This document shows, piece by piece, positions 28,874 through 37,585 of a stretch of DNA of 64,000 bases (positions are counted from its first letter, which is position 1; each line of letters opens with the position of its first letter). The notes below the pieces were generated by a model. That model was not told the DNA's origin. It worked only from the letters and a program-made list of their open reading frames with translations, and made no database searches. The stretch lies in NCBI RefSeq assembly GCF_047425865.1, contig NZ_CP179735.1, one strand, 5' to 3'. This DNA is from Macrococcoides equi. Its GTDB lineage: Bacteria; Bacillota; Bacilli; Staphylococcales; Staphylococcaceae. Position numbers and translations under genes: made by a program.

Positions 28874-28908
28874 AAGAGCCTAGGGTCTGACCCTATGCTC
28901 TTCTTTTG
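28874..28908 (+). terminator. Terminator after the S1-domain gene
   Basis: AAGAGC-CTAGGGTC and ACCCTATGCTCTT form a long stem, followed by CTTTTG. tilS begins 19 nt later, so some readthrough is expected. Confidence 0.8.
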
Positions 28909-28926
28909 TTAAGGGGATGATAATCA

Positions 28927-30147
28927 GTGGAAATAGTATGGGATACCTCCGACACTATTGCAATAGCGGTTTCTGGTGGTGTTGATAGTATGGTTCTTTT
29001 AGAACAGGTGAGAAGGTCACAACATTACAAGGAACTCTATGTCCTGCATGTTAATCATCAATTACGTGATGCATCTGCAGCTGAAGCGGATATGATTAAT
29101 GCTTACTGTAGACAGCACCATATCAAACTCATCATACATACTATTCCGGTTGGTTACTTTGATCTTACAAGAAGTATTCAAAATGAAGCACGCGAAGTAA
29201 GGTATCGTTTTTTTGAATCTGTTATAGAGAAGTATGGCATTCAATTTCTACTGACAGCACATCACAAAGATGATCAAGTTGAAACGATTCTGTTTAGATT
29301 AATGACAAATCGTTATAATTACCAGCCTATAGACATACAACCTCTAGTGAGTTATAGAAATTATAAATTATGCCGTCCTTTATTAAATGTATCTAAAAAG
29401 GATTTAATGATTTATGCTGAGCAACACAATGTTCCTTTTATGACGGATGAGACGAATGATGAAAGTAAATATATAAGAAATTATATCCGTAACGATATTC
29501 TTCCGATACTTGATGACACGCTTGATAAATATAACTTATTGCATCTTGCAGATTATATGAAAGATGCAAATGTCTTAATTCACCAACAAGCTGAGCGTTT
29601 TGCTTCTGCTATAGCGCTTGGAGAGCTATCACGTCAAATGCTGACCAACGAAAATCGACTGGTCGTGGAAAATATTCTGGTGCGTCTTGTTCAGAAGCAT
29701 ACACACAGACGAGATGTGAGTCATCATTTAATAAACGAAATGATTAGAATTATACACAGTGAAGCGACACACGCAACATTTGAAGTCGCTCCGGGTTGGC
29801 ATATTCAAATTGCTTATGATAAATTGATAGTACGAAATAAAAAAGAAAAAACTGACGAACCGCTAACAATTACTTCACCCGGGAAATATCATTTTAACGG
29901 GTATATAATTCAGGTTTTAAATATTTTTGAGCCTATTACCATTCGCACAAGACAAGATGGTGATAAAATTAAAATAAATGCGCATCATCAAAAAATATCA
30001 CGTATTTTAAAGGATAAAAAAGTGCCTATATACGAGCGTAATGATATACCTGTTGTGTGTATCAATAATGAAATCATTGCCATCGGTAACTATAAGCATA
30101 ATCAACACCCAATGAACAAAGAAATTATCATTACAAAGGAGAAATAA
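28927..30147 (+). CDS. tilS: tRNA(Ile)-lysidine synthase
   Basis: Changes C34 of the CAU-anticodon tRNA-Ile to lysidine so that it reads AUA. It is an N-type ATP pyrophosphatase with the PP-loop AVSGGVDSM (from residue 14), HVNHQLR and TAHHKDDQVETILFR. The C-terminal half is the substrate-recognition region ending in TRQDGDKIKINAHHQKISRILKDKKVP. It starts at GTG 28927, preceded by AAGGGG. It has 406 residues, a little shorter than S. aureus TilS, but all motifs are present. hpt follows after 3 nt. Confidence 0.95.
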   Translation: MEIVWDTSDTIAIAVSGGVDSMVLLEQVRRSQHYKELYVLHVNHQLRDASAAEADMINAYCRQHHIKLIIHTIPVGYFDLTRSIQNEAREVRYRFFESVIEKYGIQFLLTAHHKDDQVETILFRLMTNRYNYQPIDIQPLVSYRNYKLCRPLLNVSKKDLMIYAEQHNVPFMTDETNDESKYIRNYIRNDILPILDDTLDKYNLLHLADYMKDANVLIHQQAERFASAIALGELSRQMLTNENRLVVENILVRLVQKHTHRRDVSHHLINEMIRIIHSEATHATFEVAPGWHIQIAYDKLIVRNKKEKTDEPLTITSPGKYHFNGYIIQVLNIFEPITIRTRQDGDKIKINAHHQKISRILKDKKVPIYERNDIPVVCINNEIIAIGNYKHNQHPMNKEIIITKEK

Positions 30148-30150
30148 ATC

Positions 30151-30690
30151 ATGCATAACGATATTGAAAGCATTGTATTAACAAAAGAACAGATTGAAGC
30201 AGCATGTAAACGTCTGGGGGAAGAAATTACAGCAGATTATGAAGGAAAATTACCATTATGTATCGGTATTTTAAAAGGATCAATTTTATTTATGGCTGAT
30301 TTAATCAGACATATTGATACACAAGTCGAAATCGAGTTTATGGATGTTTCATCTTACCACGGTGGAACAGAATCTACAGGTGAAGTAAAGATTTTAAAGG
30401 ACTTAGATGTATCGGTTGAAGGACGCGACTTAATTATTATTGAAGATATTTTAGAAACGGGTACAACATTAAATGCTATCATTGATTTAATGAAATATCG
30501 TAAAGCAAATTCGATTGAAATTGTCACGTTGCTGGATAAGCCAATGCGCCGTAAAGTTGATATTGAAGCAAAATATGTAGGCGAAAAGATTCCTGATGAC
30601 TTCGTTGTAGGTTACGGACTCGATTACCAGGAGAAATATCGTAATTTACCATACATTGGTCTGTTAAAAGAAGAAGTTTACTCTAAATAG
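30151..30690 (+). CDS. hpt: Hypoxanthine phosphoribosyltransferase
   Basis: Salvages hypoxanthine (and guanine) to IMP/GMP using PRPP. The PRPP loop is LIIIEDILETGTTL and the base-contact region is VVGYGLDYQEKYRNLPYIG. It has 179 residues. The tilS-hpt-ftsH order is invariant in Bacillales, and in Bacillus TilS and Hpt together activate ftsH transcription. The AAGGAG site overlaps the end of tilS. Confidence 0.97.
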   Translation: MHNDIESIVLTKEQIEAACKRLGEEITADYEGKLPLCIGILKGSILFMADLIRHIDTQVEIEFMDVSSYHGGTESTGEVKILKDLDVSVEGRDLIIIEDILETGTTLNAIIDLMKYRKANSIEIVTLLDKPMRRKVDIEAKYVGEKIPDDFVVGYGLDYQEKYRNLPYIGLLKEEVYSK

Positions 30691-30815
30691 TGAATTATAG
30701 TACTCAAAATAAAATAAAAACTGTAAAAAATGTGTAAGTTTAATTAGTAGATTGAACATCAAATAGTGTGTTAAAATCTTTGTTAGCTTTACATAATAGT
30801 AGGAGGAAAACGTGA

Positions 30816-32888
30816 ATGCAAAAAGCCTTTCGTAGTATATTGATGGTAACGCTTATAGGTATCGTCTTATTCGGTGTGTTTTCGATGATCAATGGCACGG
30901 GTTCTATGCCAAAACAGATGACATACACGAAATTAATGTCACAGCTGGAAAAAGGTAAAGTAAAAGAAATGACTATCCAGCCGGGCCAAGATGTATATCT
31001 GGTTAAAGGGAAGTTAAAAGGTGCTGAACCGAATGAAACGTTCACATCTGTATTAATGTATAATAACCAGAAAGATTTAGATAAAATTACTAAAATTGCT
31101 GAAGAGCAAGATGGCGATTTAAAATTTGATATAAAACCAGCTGATAAAGAAAATGTATTTTTAGGAATGTTAAGTACATTAATTCCTTTATTATTATTAG
31201 CCTTTGTATTTATTTTCTTCCTATCTCAATCACAAGGCGGCGGTGGTGGCGGCCGTGTGATGAATTTTGGTAAGTCTAAAGCAAAACTTTACGATGATAA
31301 AAAGAAAAAAGTTCGCTTTAAGGATGTAGCCGGAGCAGATGAAGAGAAAGCTGAATTAGTTGAAATCGTTGATTTCTTAAAAGATAACCGTAAATTCGTT
31401 AAAATGGGTGCACGTATTCCAAAAGGGGTTTTATTAGTGGGTCCTCCAGGGACAGGTAAAACTTTGATTGCTCGTGCAGTAGCTGGAGAAGCAGGTGTTC
31501 CATTCTTCTCAATCAGTGGTTCAGACTTCGTAGAAATGTTCGTCGGTGTTGGTGCGAGCCGTGTGCGTGACCTATTCGAAAATGCTAAGAAAAATGCACC
31601 ATGTATTATTTTTATCGATGAAATTGATGCTGTTGGACGTCAACGTGGTGCGGGTGTCGGCGGTGGACATGATGAACGTGAACAAACATTAAACCAATTA
31701 CTTGTTGAGATGGATGGATTTGGTGAAAATGAAGGTATCATCATGATTGCTGCAACAAACAGACCGGATATTTTAGATCCTGCGTTACTTCGTCCAGGAC
31801 GTTTTGACCGTCAGATTCAAGTAGGCGCACCGGATGTAAAAGGACGTGAAGCGGTACTTAGAGTACATGCACGTAATAAACCGCTTGATGAGACAGTTGA
31901 CTTAAAAGCGTTAAGCCAACGTACACCTGGTTTCAGTGGTGCAGACTTAGAAAACTTATTAAATGAAGCGGCACTTGTTGCTGCACGTCAAGGTAAGACT
32001 AAAATCGATATGCGTGATATTGATGAAGCGACAGACCGTGTTATTGCAGGGCCAGCGAAGAAATCACGTGTAATTTCAGAAAAAGAAAGAAATATCGTTG
32101 CATGGCATGAAGCAGGGCATACAATCATCGGCTGTGTGTTAGATGAAGCTGAAATGGTTCATAAAGTGACAATCGTACCACGTGGTCAAGCGGGTGGTTA
32201 TGCGATGATGTTACCGAAACAAGATCGTTATTTCATGACGAAGCCAGAATTACTGGATAAGATTGTTGGATTGTTAGGTGGACGCGTGGCCGAAGAAATT
32301 ACATTTGGTGAAGTGTCGACAGGTGCGCATAACGACTTCCAGCGTGCAACAGGTATTGCACGTAAGATGGTTACCGAATATGGTATGAGTGATAAGTTAG
32401 GACCTTTACAATTCGGTCAGGCTCAAGGTGAAGTATTCTTAGGCCGCGACATGGGTCATGAACCAAATTATTCAGACCAGATTGCATATGAAATCGACTT
32501 AGAAGTTCAACGTATTATTAAAGAAAGTTATGCGAGATGTAAAGAAATTCTTCTTGAACATCAAGATAAGCTTGATTTAATCGCTAAAACTTTATTGACT
32601 GAAGAAACATTAGTCGCAAACCAAATCAATGAGTTATTTACTAAAGGAACTTTACCTGAAGTAAGTTATGATGATTCTCATCTCTACCACATGAAAGAAA
32701 AAGAAACGTTAGTAGATAATACAGATGATTCTCGTGTGACTGTGAAAAATGTGGATGATAATTCTGAAGATGCTGGTTCTTCTTATGAAGAAGTGAAGGA
32801 ACAATTAAAAAATCCGGATGCACCGATTGATGAATCAAAAAATGAACCACAACCAAATGTAGACAAATTAGATAAAGATAAGTTTTAA
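30816..32888 (+). CDS. ftsH: ATP-dependent zinc metalloprotease FtsH
   Basis: A membrane-anchored AAA+ protease that degrades misassembled membrane proteins and some regulators. Two membrane helices (about residues 6-25 and 110-132) flank an extracytoplasmic region. A Gly-rich linker, Walker A GPPGTGKT (209-216), Walker B IIFIDEIDA, the SRH region TNRPDILDPALLRPGRFDRQ and the zinc site HEAGH (431-435) follow. The C-terminal ~70 residues are acidic and low complexity. It has 690 residues. AGGAGG is 9 nt upstream. Confidence 0.98.
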   Translation: MQKAFRSILMVTLIGIVLFGVFSMINGTGSMPKQMTYTKLMSQLEKGKVKEMTIQPGQDVYLVKGKLKGAEPNETFTSVLMYNNQKDLDKITKIAEEQDGDLKFDIKPADKENVFLGMLSTLIPLLLLAFVFIFFLSQSQGGGGGGRVMNFGKSKAKLYDDKKKKVRFKDVAGADEEKAELVEIVDFLKDNRKFVKMGARIPKGVLLVGPPGTGKTLIARAVAGEAGVPFFSISGSDFVEMFVGVGASRVRDLFENAKKNAPCIIFIDEIDAVGRQRGAGVGGGHDEREQTLNQLLVEMDGFGENEGIIMIAATNRPDILDPALLRPGRFDRQIQVGAPDVKGREAVLRVHARNKPLDETVDLKALSQRTPGFSGADLENLLNEAALVAARQGKTKIDMRDIDEATDRVIAGPAKKSRVISEKERNIVAWHEAGHTIIGCVLDEAEMVHKVTIVPRGQAGGYAMMLPKQDRYFMTKPELLDKIVGLLGGRVAEEITFGEVSTGAHNDFQRATGIARKMVTEYGMSDKLGPLQFGQAQGEVFLGRDMGHEPNYSDQIAYEIDLEVQRIIKESYARCKEILLEHQDKLDLIAKTLLTEETLVANQINELFTKGTLPEVSYDDSHLYHMKEKETLVDNTDDSRVTVKNVDDNSEDAGSSYEEVKEQLKNPDAPIDESKNEPQPNVDKLDKDKF

Positions 32889-32893
32889 TCATA

Positions 32894-32936
32894 TGAGGCT
32901 GGAAGAGAATCGCTGATTCGATTCCGCCTCTTTTTA
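32894..32936 (+). terminator. Terminator between ftsH and hslO
   Basis: GAGGC...GAATCG and CGATTC-CGCCTC pair in a long hairpin followed by TTTTT. The hslO ribosome site begins immediately after the T run. Confidence 0.82.
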
Positions 32937-32950
32937 AAAGGAGAAATATA

Positions 32951-33823
32951 ATGACAAAAGATTATTTAGTCAGAGCGTTAGCTTTTAATGATGAAGTACG
33001 TGCATTTAGTGTGAGAACAACAAATTTAGTAGAAACTGCACGTGAGAAGCATGACACTTGGCGTGTCGGGACTGCGGCGCTTGGGCGTACTTTAACAGTA
33101 GGTTCAATGATGGGTGCAATGCTTAAAAATGAAGAGAAGTTAACGATAACTGTTAATGGTGGAGGTCCTTTAGGTCAAATCGTAGTCGATGCAAATGCTA
33201 AAGGTGAAGTGCGTGGCTATGTTCAAAATCCACATGTACAGGTAGAATCTATTCGCCCAGGTAAGATGGATGTAGGTGAAGCGGTTGGACGTAGTGGATA
33301 CATCAATGTGGTTAAAGACATTGGAATGCGTGATTACTTTACCGGTTCTACTGAAATTCATAATGGTGAGATTGCTGAAGACTTTGCATATTATTTTGCA
33401 ACGAGTGAACAAGTCCCTGCAGCTGTTGGTTTAGGTGTATTATGTACGCCTGAAGAACTCACACAAGCAGCAGGTGGATTTATTATTCAGTTATTGCCTT
33501 TTGCGAGTGAGGAAACGATCTTATTCCTTGAAGAACGTATTAATCAAATGGAGCCGATTTCTAATTTAATCAACAAAGGATTATCTCCAGAACAAATCTT
33601 AGAGGAAATTTTAGGTGAAGATAATATTCGAATCATAGATACAATGCCGATAGAATTTAAATGTAATTGTGGCAAAGAGAAATTCTTAACAGCAATTAAA
33701 GGTCTAGGTGAAGCGGAAATAGAATCTATGATTGAAGAAGACGGTGGAGCAGAAGTAGAATGTCATTTCTGTAGAACGAAATATCAATTTACACCTGAAG
33801 AGCTACGCAGCATTATTGCATAA
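32951..33823 (+). CDS. hslO: Hsp33 redox-regulated holdase chaperone
   Basis: A cytoplasmic chaperone switched on by oxidation. The four zinc-binding redox cysteines lie near the C terminus as C238-x-C240 and C271-xx-C274. The N-terminal part (DYLVRALAFNDEVRAFSVRTTNLVETA) is family-typical. It has 290 residues. AAAAGGAG precedes the start and lies just behind the ftsH terminator. Confidence 0.96.
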   Translation: MTKDYLVRALAFNDEVRAFSVRTTNLVETAREKHDTWRVGTAALGRTLTVGSMMGAMLKNEEKLTITVNGGGPLGQIVVDANAKGEVRGYVQNPHVQVESIRPGKMDVGEAVGRSGYINVVKDIGMRDYFTGSTEIHNGEIAEDFAYYFATSEQVPAAVGLGVLCTPEELTQAAGGFIIQLLPFASEETILFLEERINQMEPISNLINKGLSPEQILEEILGEDNIRIIDTMPIEFKCNCGKEKFLTAIKGLGEAEIESMIEEDGGAEVECHFCRTKYQFTPEELRSIIA

Positions 33824-33833
33824 TCGGATTATT

Positions 33834-33861
33834 TTGTTTTAAGTTTTAATTTTGTTATAAT
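33834..33861 (+). promoter_or_regulatory. cysK promoter with extended -10
   Basis: TTGTTT (33834-33839), 16-bp spacer, TATAAT (33856-33861) preceded by TG in the extended -10 position. The sequence TCGGAT...ATTCCGA around it forms an imperfect inverted repeat that could be a regulator site; I cannot assign it to CymR with confidence. Confidence 0.6.
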
Positions 33862-33911
33862 TATTCCGATAAAAGAAGTAAGAATAATTTTACATTTTGG
33901 AGGAACATGAT

Positions 33912-34844
33912 ATGTCATTAAGAGTCGAACGCGTTACAGATTTAATTGGTAACACACCATTAGTGAAATTAAATAATGTTGTACCTGAAGGTGCAGCAGA
34001 TGTTTATGTTAAATTAGAATATCAAAATCCAGGGAGTTCAGTAAAAGATAGAATTGCTTTAGCAATGATTGAGAGTGCTGAAAAAGAAGGCATCATTAAA
34101 CCTGGTGATACAATAGTTGAACCAACTTCAGGTAATACAGGGATTGGTTTAGCAATGGTTGCTGCAGCAAAAGGTTATAAAGCGACATTAGTTATGCCCG
34201 ATACAATGAGTCAGGAACGTCGTACTTTACTAAAGGCATACGGAGCAACTTTAGTATTAACGCCTGGAGCAGAAGGTATGAAAGGTGCGATTGCTAAAGC
34301 TAATGAATTGAAAGAAGAGCATGGTTATTTTATGCCTCAGCAGTTTGAAAATATGTCAAATCCAGAAGTGCATAAACTAACGACTGGACCTGAAATTGTA
34401 AATGCTATGGAAGGTTTATCAATAGATGCGTTTATTTCAGGTGTTGGTACTGGTGGTACATTATCAGGTGCTGGTGAAGTATTAAAATCTCACAATCCAA
34501 ATATTGAAATTGTTGCAGTTGAACCGACAGACTCACCTGTTTTAAGTGGTGGTCAACCTGGTCCGCATAAGATTCAGGGGATTGGCGCAGGATTTGTACC
34601 TAAGACATTAAATACAGACATCTATACAGAAATCAATCAAGTGACTAATGATGAAGCGATGGAGACAAGTCGTTTAGTTGCACGTGAAGAAGGTATCTTA
34701 GCAGGTATCTCATCTGGTGCAGCGATTAAAGCAGCGATTGATAAAGCGGTTCAATTAGGACAAGGCAAGAATGTGGTTGCGATTATCCCGAGTAACGGTG
34801 AGCGCTACTTATCAACACCTTTATTTGCTAACTTAGCAGAATAA
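33912..34844 (+). CDS. cysK: Cysteine synthase A (O-acetylserine sulfhydrylase)
   Basis: Makes cysteine from O-acetylserine and sulfide. The PLP lysine is K45 in NPGSSVKDR, the substrate loop is TSGNTG and the PLP phosphate loop is GVGTGGT. It has 310 residues. I chose ATG 33912 because GGAGG precedes it; the frame from 33897 covers the ribosome site. Together with cysE (60051) the window encodes both steps from serine to cysteine, and CysK and CysE can form a complex in other bacteria. Confidence 0.96.
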   Translation: MSLRVERVTDLIGNTPLVKLNNVVPEGAADVYVKLEYQNPGSSVKDRIALAMIESAEKEGIIKPGDTIVEPTSGNTGIGLAMVAAAKGYKATLVMPDTMSQERRTLLKAYGATLVLTPGAEGMKGAIAKANELKEEHGYFMPQQFENMSNPEVHKLTTGPEIVNAMEGLSIDAFISGVGTGGTLSGAGEVLKSHNPNIEIVAVEPTDSPVLSGGQPGPHKIQGIGAGFVPKTLNTDIYTEINQVTNDEAMETSRLVAREEGILAGISSGAAIKAAIDKAVQLGQGKNVVAIIPSNGERYLSTPLFANLAE

Positions 34845-34855
34845 TAAATAGTGTT

Positions 34856-34892
34856 ATAGACTGGGACAAAAGTCTCAGTCTTATTTTTATTT
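34856..34892 (+). terminator. Terminator after cysK
   Basis: AGACTGGGA and TCTCAGTCT pair around CAAAAG and are followed by TATTTTTATTT. Confidence 0.85.
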
Positions 34893-34901
34893 AATAAATT
34901 T

Positions 34902-34910
34902 TGGTATAAT
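34902..34910 (+). promoter_or_regulatory. Extended -10 element upstream of folP
   Basis: TGGTATAAT lies 31 nt before the folP start. The -35 region is poor, so promoter strength would depend on the TG extension. Confidence 0.5.
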
Positions 34911-34940
34911 AAGATGAATAATACGTGGGGGTAAGTCTAT

Positions 34941-35729
34941 ATGAAAAGAACATTAGTTATGGGAATATTGAATGTCACGCCTGATTCATTCTCAGATGGT
35001 GGCAAATATAATAGTGTCGATGCGGCAGTGAAAAGAGTTCACGAAATGATGCAGGAAGGTGTCGATATTATTGATATCGGTGGATATTCTACACGCCCGG
35101 GATATAGTGAAATAACTGTTGAAGAAGAAATTAATCGTGTGATTCCAGTGCTTGATGCTATTCGTGAGGTAAAGGCTTTAATTTCAGTGGATACGTTTAG
35201 AAGTGAAGTGGCTGAAGCAGCGTTACAGCATGGAGCACATATTATTAACGACCAATGGGCAGGTAAATTTGACCCTGAAATTTTTAATGTTGTAAAGAAA
35301 TATGATGCTGAAATCATCTTAATGCATAATGCGAAAGAGGAAGTCAATGGAGATGTGATGGAGCATATGATCACAGATTTAGGTACTCAAGCAGAGCTTG
35401 CGCAAAAGGCAGGGATATCACGTGATAAAATCTGGCTTGATCCGGGTATAGGCTTTGCGAAGTCTCGTGACCAGGAAGTTGAAGTAATGCAACGTCTTGA
35501 TGAATTAGTAGCGTTGAACTATCGCGTGTTACTGGCAACAAGTCGAAAACGTATGGTTAAAGAATTATTAGGTGGAGAAACGTTACCTACTGAACGTGAT
35601 GAGGGGACGCTTGCTACAACCGCAATAGGTATTAACTTTGGTGTTGATGCTGTCCGAGTGCATAATGTTCTCATGAATGCACGTTTCATACGAGTAATGG
35701 ACCAGTTAAAGGGAGAGGCTAATGGATAA
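34941..35729 (+). CDS. folP: Dihydropteroate synthase
   Basis: Joins dihydropterin pyrophosphate with p-aminobenzoate; the target of sulfonamides. TIM barrel with MGILNVTPDSFSDGG at the N terminus, DIGGYSTRPG, INDQWAG and the C-terminal VRVHNVLMNARFIRVMD. It has 262 residues. First of three consecutive folate genes; its end overlaps folB by 8 nt. Confidence 0.96.
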   Translation: MKRTLVMGILNVTPDSFSDGGKYNSVDAAVKRVHEMMQEGVDIIDIGGYSTRPGYSEITVEEEINRVIPVLDAIREVKALISVDTFRSEVAEAALQHGAHIINDQWAGKFDPEIFNVVKKYDAEIILMHNAKEEVNGDVMEHMITDLGTQAELAQKAGISRDKIWLDPGIGFAKSRDQEVEVMQRLDELVALNYRVLLATSRKRMVKELLGGETLPTERDEGTLATTAIGINFGVDAVRVHNVLMNARFIRVMDQLKGEANG

Positions 35730-36078
35730 AATATTTTTAAACGGTATGCAGTTTTATGCATATCATGGTGTCTTTGAAGCTGAGAATGAAATTGGTCAGA
35801 TATTTGTAGTGGACACTGAGTTAGATGTTGATTTAAAGCAAGCTGGAGAAACTGATGAGCTGGAACATACAGTGAATTATGGACTGGTTTATGAGGATAT
35901 TAAAGCAGAGATGGTCGTTCAGTCGAAATTATTAGAACATGTCGCTGAACGTATTGCAAAAACACTCTTCAGTCACTATAATCAGATAATGGCCGTAAAA
36001 GTTAAGATAACAAAAATGAATCCGCCCATACCAGGTGTATATGATGGAGTTGGGATAGAGATTTTTAGATCGAGGTAA
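35722..36078 (+). CDS. folB: Dihydroneopterin aldolase
   Basis: Cleaves 7,8-dihydroneopterin to 6-hydroxymethyl-dihydropterin and glycolaldehyde. Typical motifs are FYAYHGVFEAENEIGQIF (Glu active-site region) and the C-terminal KITKMNPPIPGVYDGVGIEI. It has 118 residues. The start lies inside the end of folP, and folK follows after 2 nt, so the operon is tightly coupled. Confidence 0.96.
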   Translation: MDKIFLNGMQFYAYHGVFEAENEIGQIFVVDTELDVDLKQAGETDELEHTVNYGLVYEDIKAEMVVQSKLLEHVAERIAKTLFSHYNQIMAVKVKITKMNPPIPGVYDGVGIEIFRSR

Positions 36079-36080
36079 TA

Positions 36081-36557
36081 ATGACGACTGTATATATAAG
36101 TTTTGGAAGTAACATGGGAGATAGAGAACAGCAAATCAGTGATGCTTTGAATTTACTAGATAATGTTCGTGACACATCCGTTAAGTGCGTATCGTCATTG
36201 TATGAAACAGCACCTGTTGGAGGTGTCGAGCAGGATGATTTCCTAAACGGTATAGCCGAAATCACTACACAACTGTCACCACTTGAATTGTTGGATGAAA
36301 TACAGGCGATTGAACTGAAACTTAATCGTGTACGCAAAATTCATTGGGGACCAAGAACGATAGATTTAGATATAGTATTGTTTGGTGCTGAGGTTATTGA
36401 TAGCGAGCATTTAAAGATTCCGCATCCATTTATGCATGAGCGTAGTTTCGTTTTAATACCGTTAAATGAGGTTGCACCGAATGCAGTGCACCCTACTATG
36501 AATAAAAAAATAAGTGAATTAGTAACTATGGACCCGGATGTAAGAATTTATAAGTGA
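36081..36557 (+). CDS. folK: 2-amino-4-hydroxy-6-hydroxymethyldihydropteridine pyrophosphokinase
   Basis: Transfers pyrophosphate from ATP to hydroxymethyl-dihydropterin, giving the FolP substrate. Signatures: YISFGSNMGDREQQI at the N terminus, YETAPVGGVEQDDFLNG, and WGPRTIDLDIVLFG with the Asp pair that binds magnesium. It has 158 residues. dusB follows after 10 nt. Confidence 0.96.
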   Translation: MTTVYISFGSNMGDREQQISDALNLLDNVRDTSVKCVSSLYETAPVGGVEQDDFLNGIAEITTQLSPLELLDEIQAIELKLNRVRKIHWGPRTIDLDIVLFGAEVIDSEHLKIPHPFMHERSFVLIPLNEVAPNAVHPTMNKKISELVTMDPDVRIYK

Positions 36558-36567
36558 GGGTAAAGAT

Positions 36568-37581
36568 ATGTGGAAAATTGGAGATATTGAGATAAACAAT
36601 AAAGTTGTACTCGCGCCAATGGCAGGTGTGTGTAATGCGGCTTTTAGATTAACTGTTAAAGAATTTGGTGCAGGATTAGTATGTGCTGAAATGGTAAGTG
36701 ATAAGGCGATTCTATTTAATAATGAGAAGACGATGAAAATGTTGTATATCGATGAGAATGAAAGACCTTTAAGCTTACAAATTTTTGGTGGAGAGAAAGA
36801 GACGTTAGTTGAAGCGGCGAAATATGTGGATCAAAATACGACTGCTGATATTATCGATATTAATATGGGATGTCCTGTTTCAAAAATAATTAAGTGTGAA
36901 GCGGGCGCTAAGTGGTTGCTTAACCCTGAGAAAGTATATGAAATGGTATCAGCAGTAGTTGAAGCGGTTGAAAAACCGGTAACTGTGAAGATGCGCATTG
37001 GTTGGGATGATGAGCATATCTTTGCAGTGGAAAATGCTAAAATGATTGAGCGTGCTGGAGCATCAGCAATTGCTGTGCATGGAAGAACACGAGTACAGAT
37101 GTATGAAGGGCATGCGGATTGGGATGTAATACGTCAAGTTAAAGAAGCGGTAAGTATTCCTGTTATCGGAAACGGTGACGTCACAAGTCCGGAACTTGCA
37201 AAGAAAATGCTGGATGAAACAGGTGTTGACGCTGTAATGATAGGTAGAGAAGCATTAGGTAACCCGTGGATGATCTACCGTACAGTGCATTATCTTGAAA
37301 CTGGTGAACTTATGCCTGAACCACATATTTCAGAGAAAATGAAAGTTGCTACGTTACATTTAGATCGTTTAATCGCATTAAAAGGCGAAAAAGTCGCTGT
37401 TATGGAAATGCGTAAACATGCCTCGTGGTATTTAAAAGGTATTCGAGGTAATGGTAAAGCCCGCAAATTAATCAACCAAGCTGAGACACGTGACGAATTA
37501 GTTGATATACTTAAATCATTCGAGGAATATGTAATTGAATCTGAGAAAGACCAAGAATCAAAAATCGCAGAAGGAGTGTAA
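36568..37581 (+). CDS. dusB: tRNA-dihydrouridine synthase (DusB-type)
   Basis: An FMN enzyme that reduces specific uridines in tRNA. TIM barrel with LAPMAGVCNAAFR, INMGCPVSKIIKCEAGAKWLL (catalytic Cys in KCEAGA), MRIGWDDEH, VHGRTRVQMYEG and GNGDVTSPE. It has 337 residues. It sits between folK and lysS, the conserved Bacillales location. The exact tRNA position cannot be deduced. Confidence 0.93.
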   Translation: MWKIGDIEINNKVVLAPMAGVCNAAFRLTVKEFGAGLVCAEMVSDKAILFNNEKTMKMLYIDENERPLSLQIFGGEKETLVEAAKYVDQNTTADIIDINMGCPVSKIIKCEAGAKWLLNPEKVYEMVSAVVEAVEKPVTVKMRIGWDDEHIFAVENAKMIERAGASAIAVHGRTRVQMYEGHADWDVIRQVKEAVSIPVIGNGDVTSPELAKKMLDETGVDAVMIGREALGNPWMIYRTVHYLETGELMPEPHISEKMKVATLHLDRLIALKGEKVAVMEMRKHASWYLKGIRGNGKARKLINQAETRDELVDILKSFEEYVIESEKDQESKIAEGV

Positions 37582-37585
37582 TTAA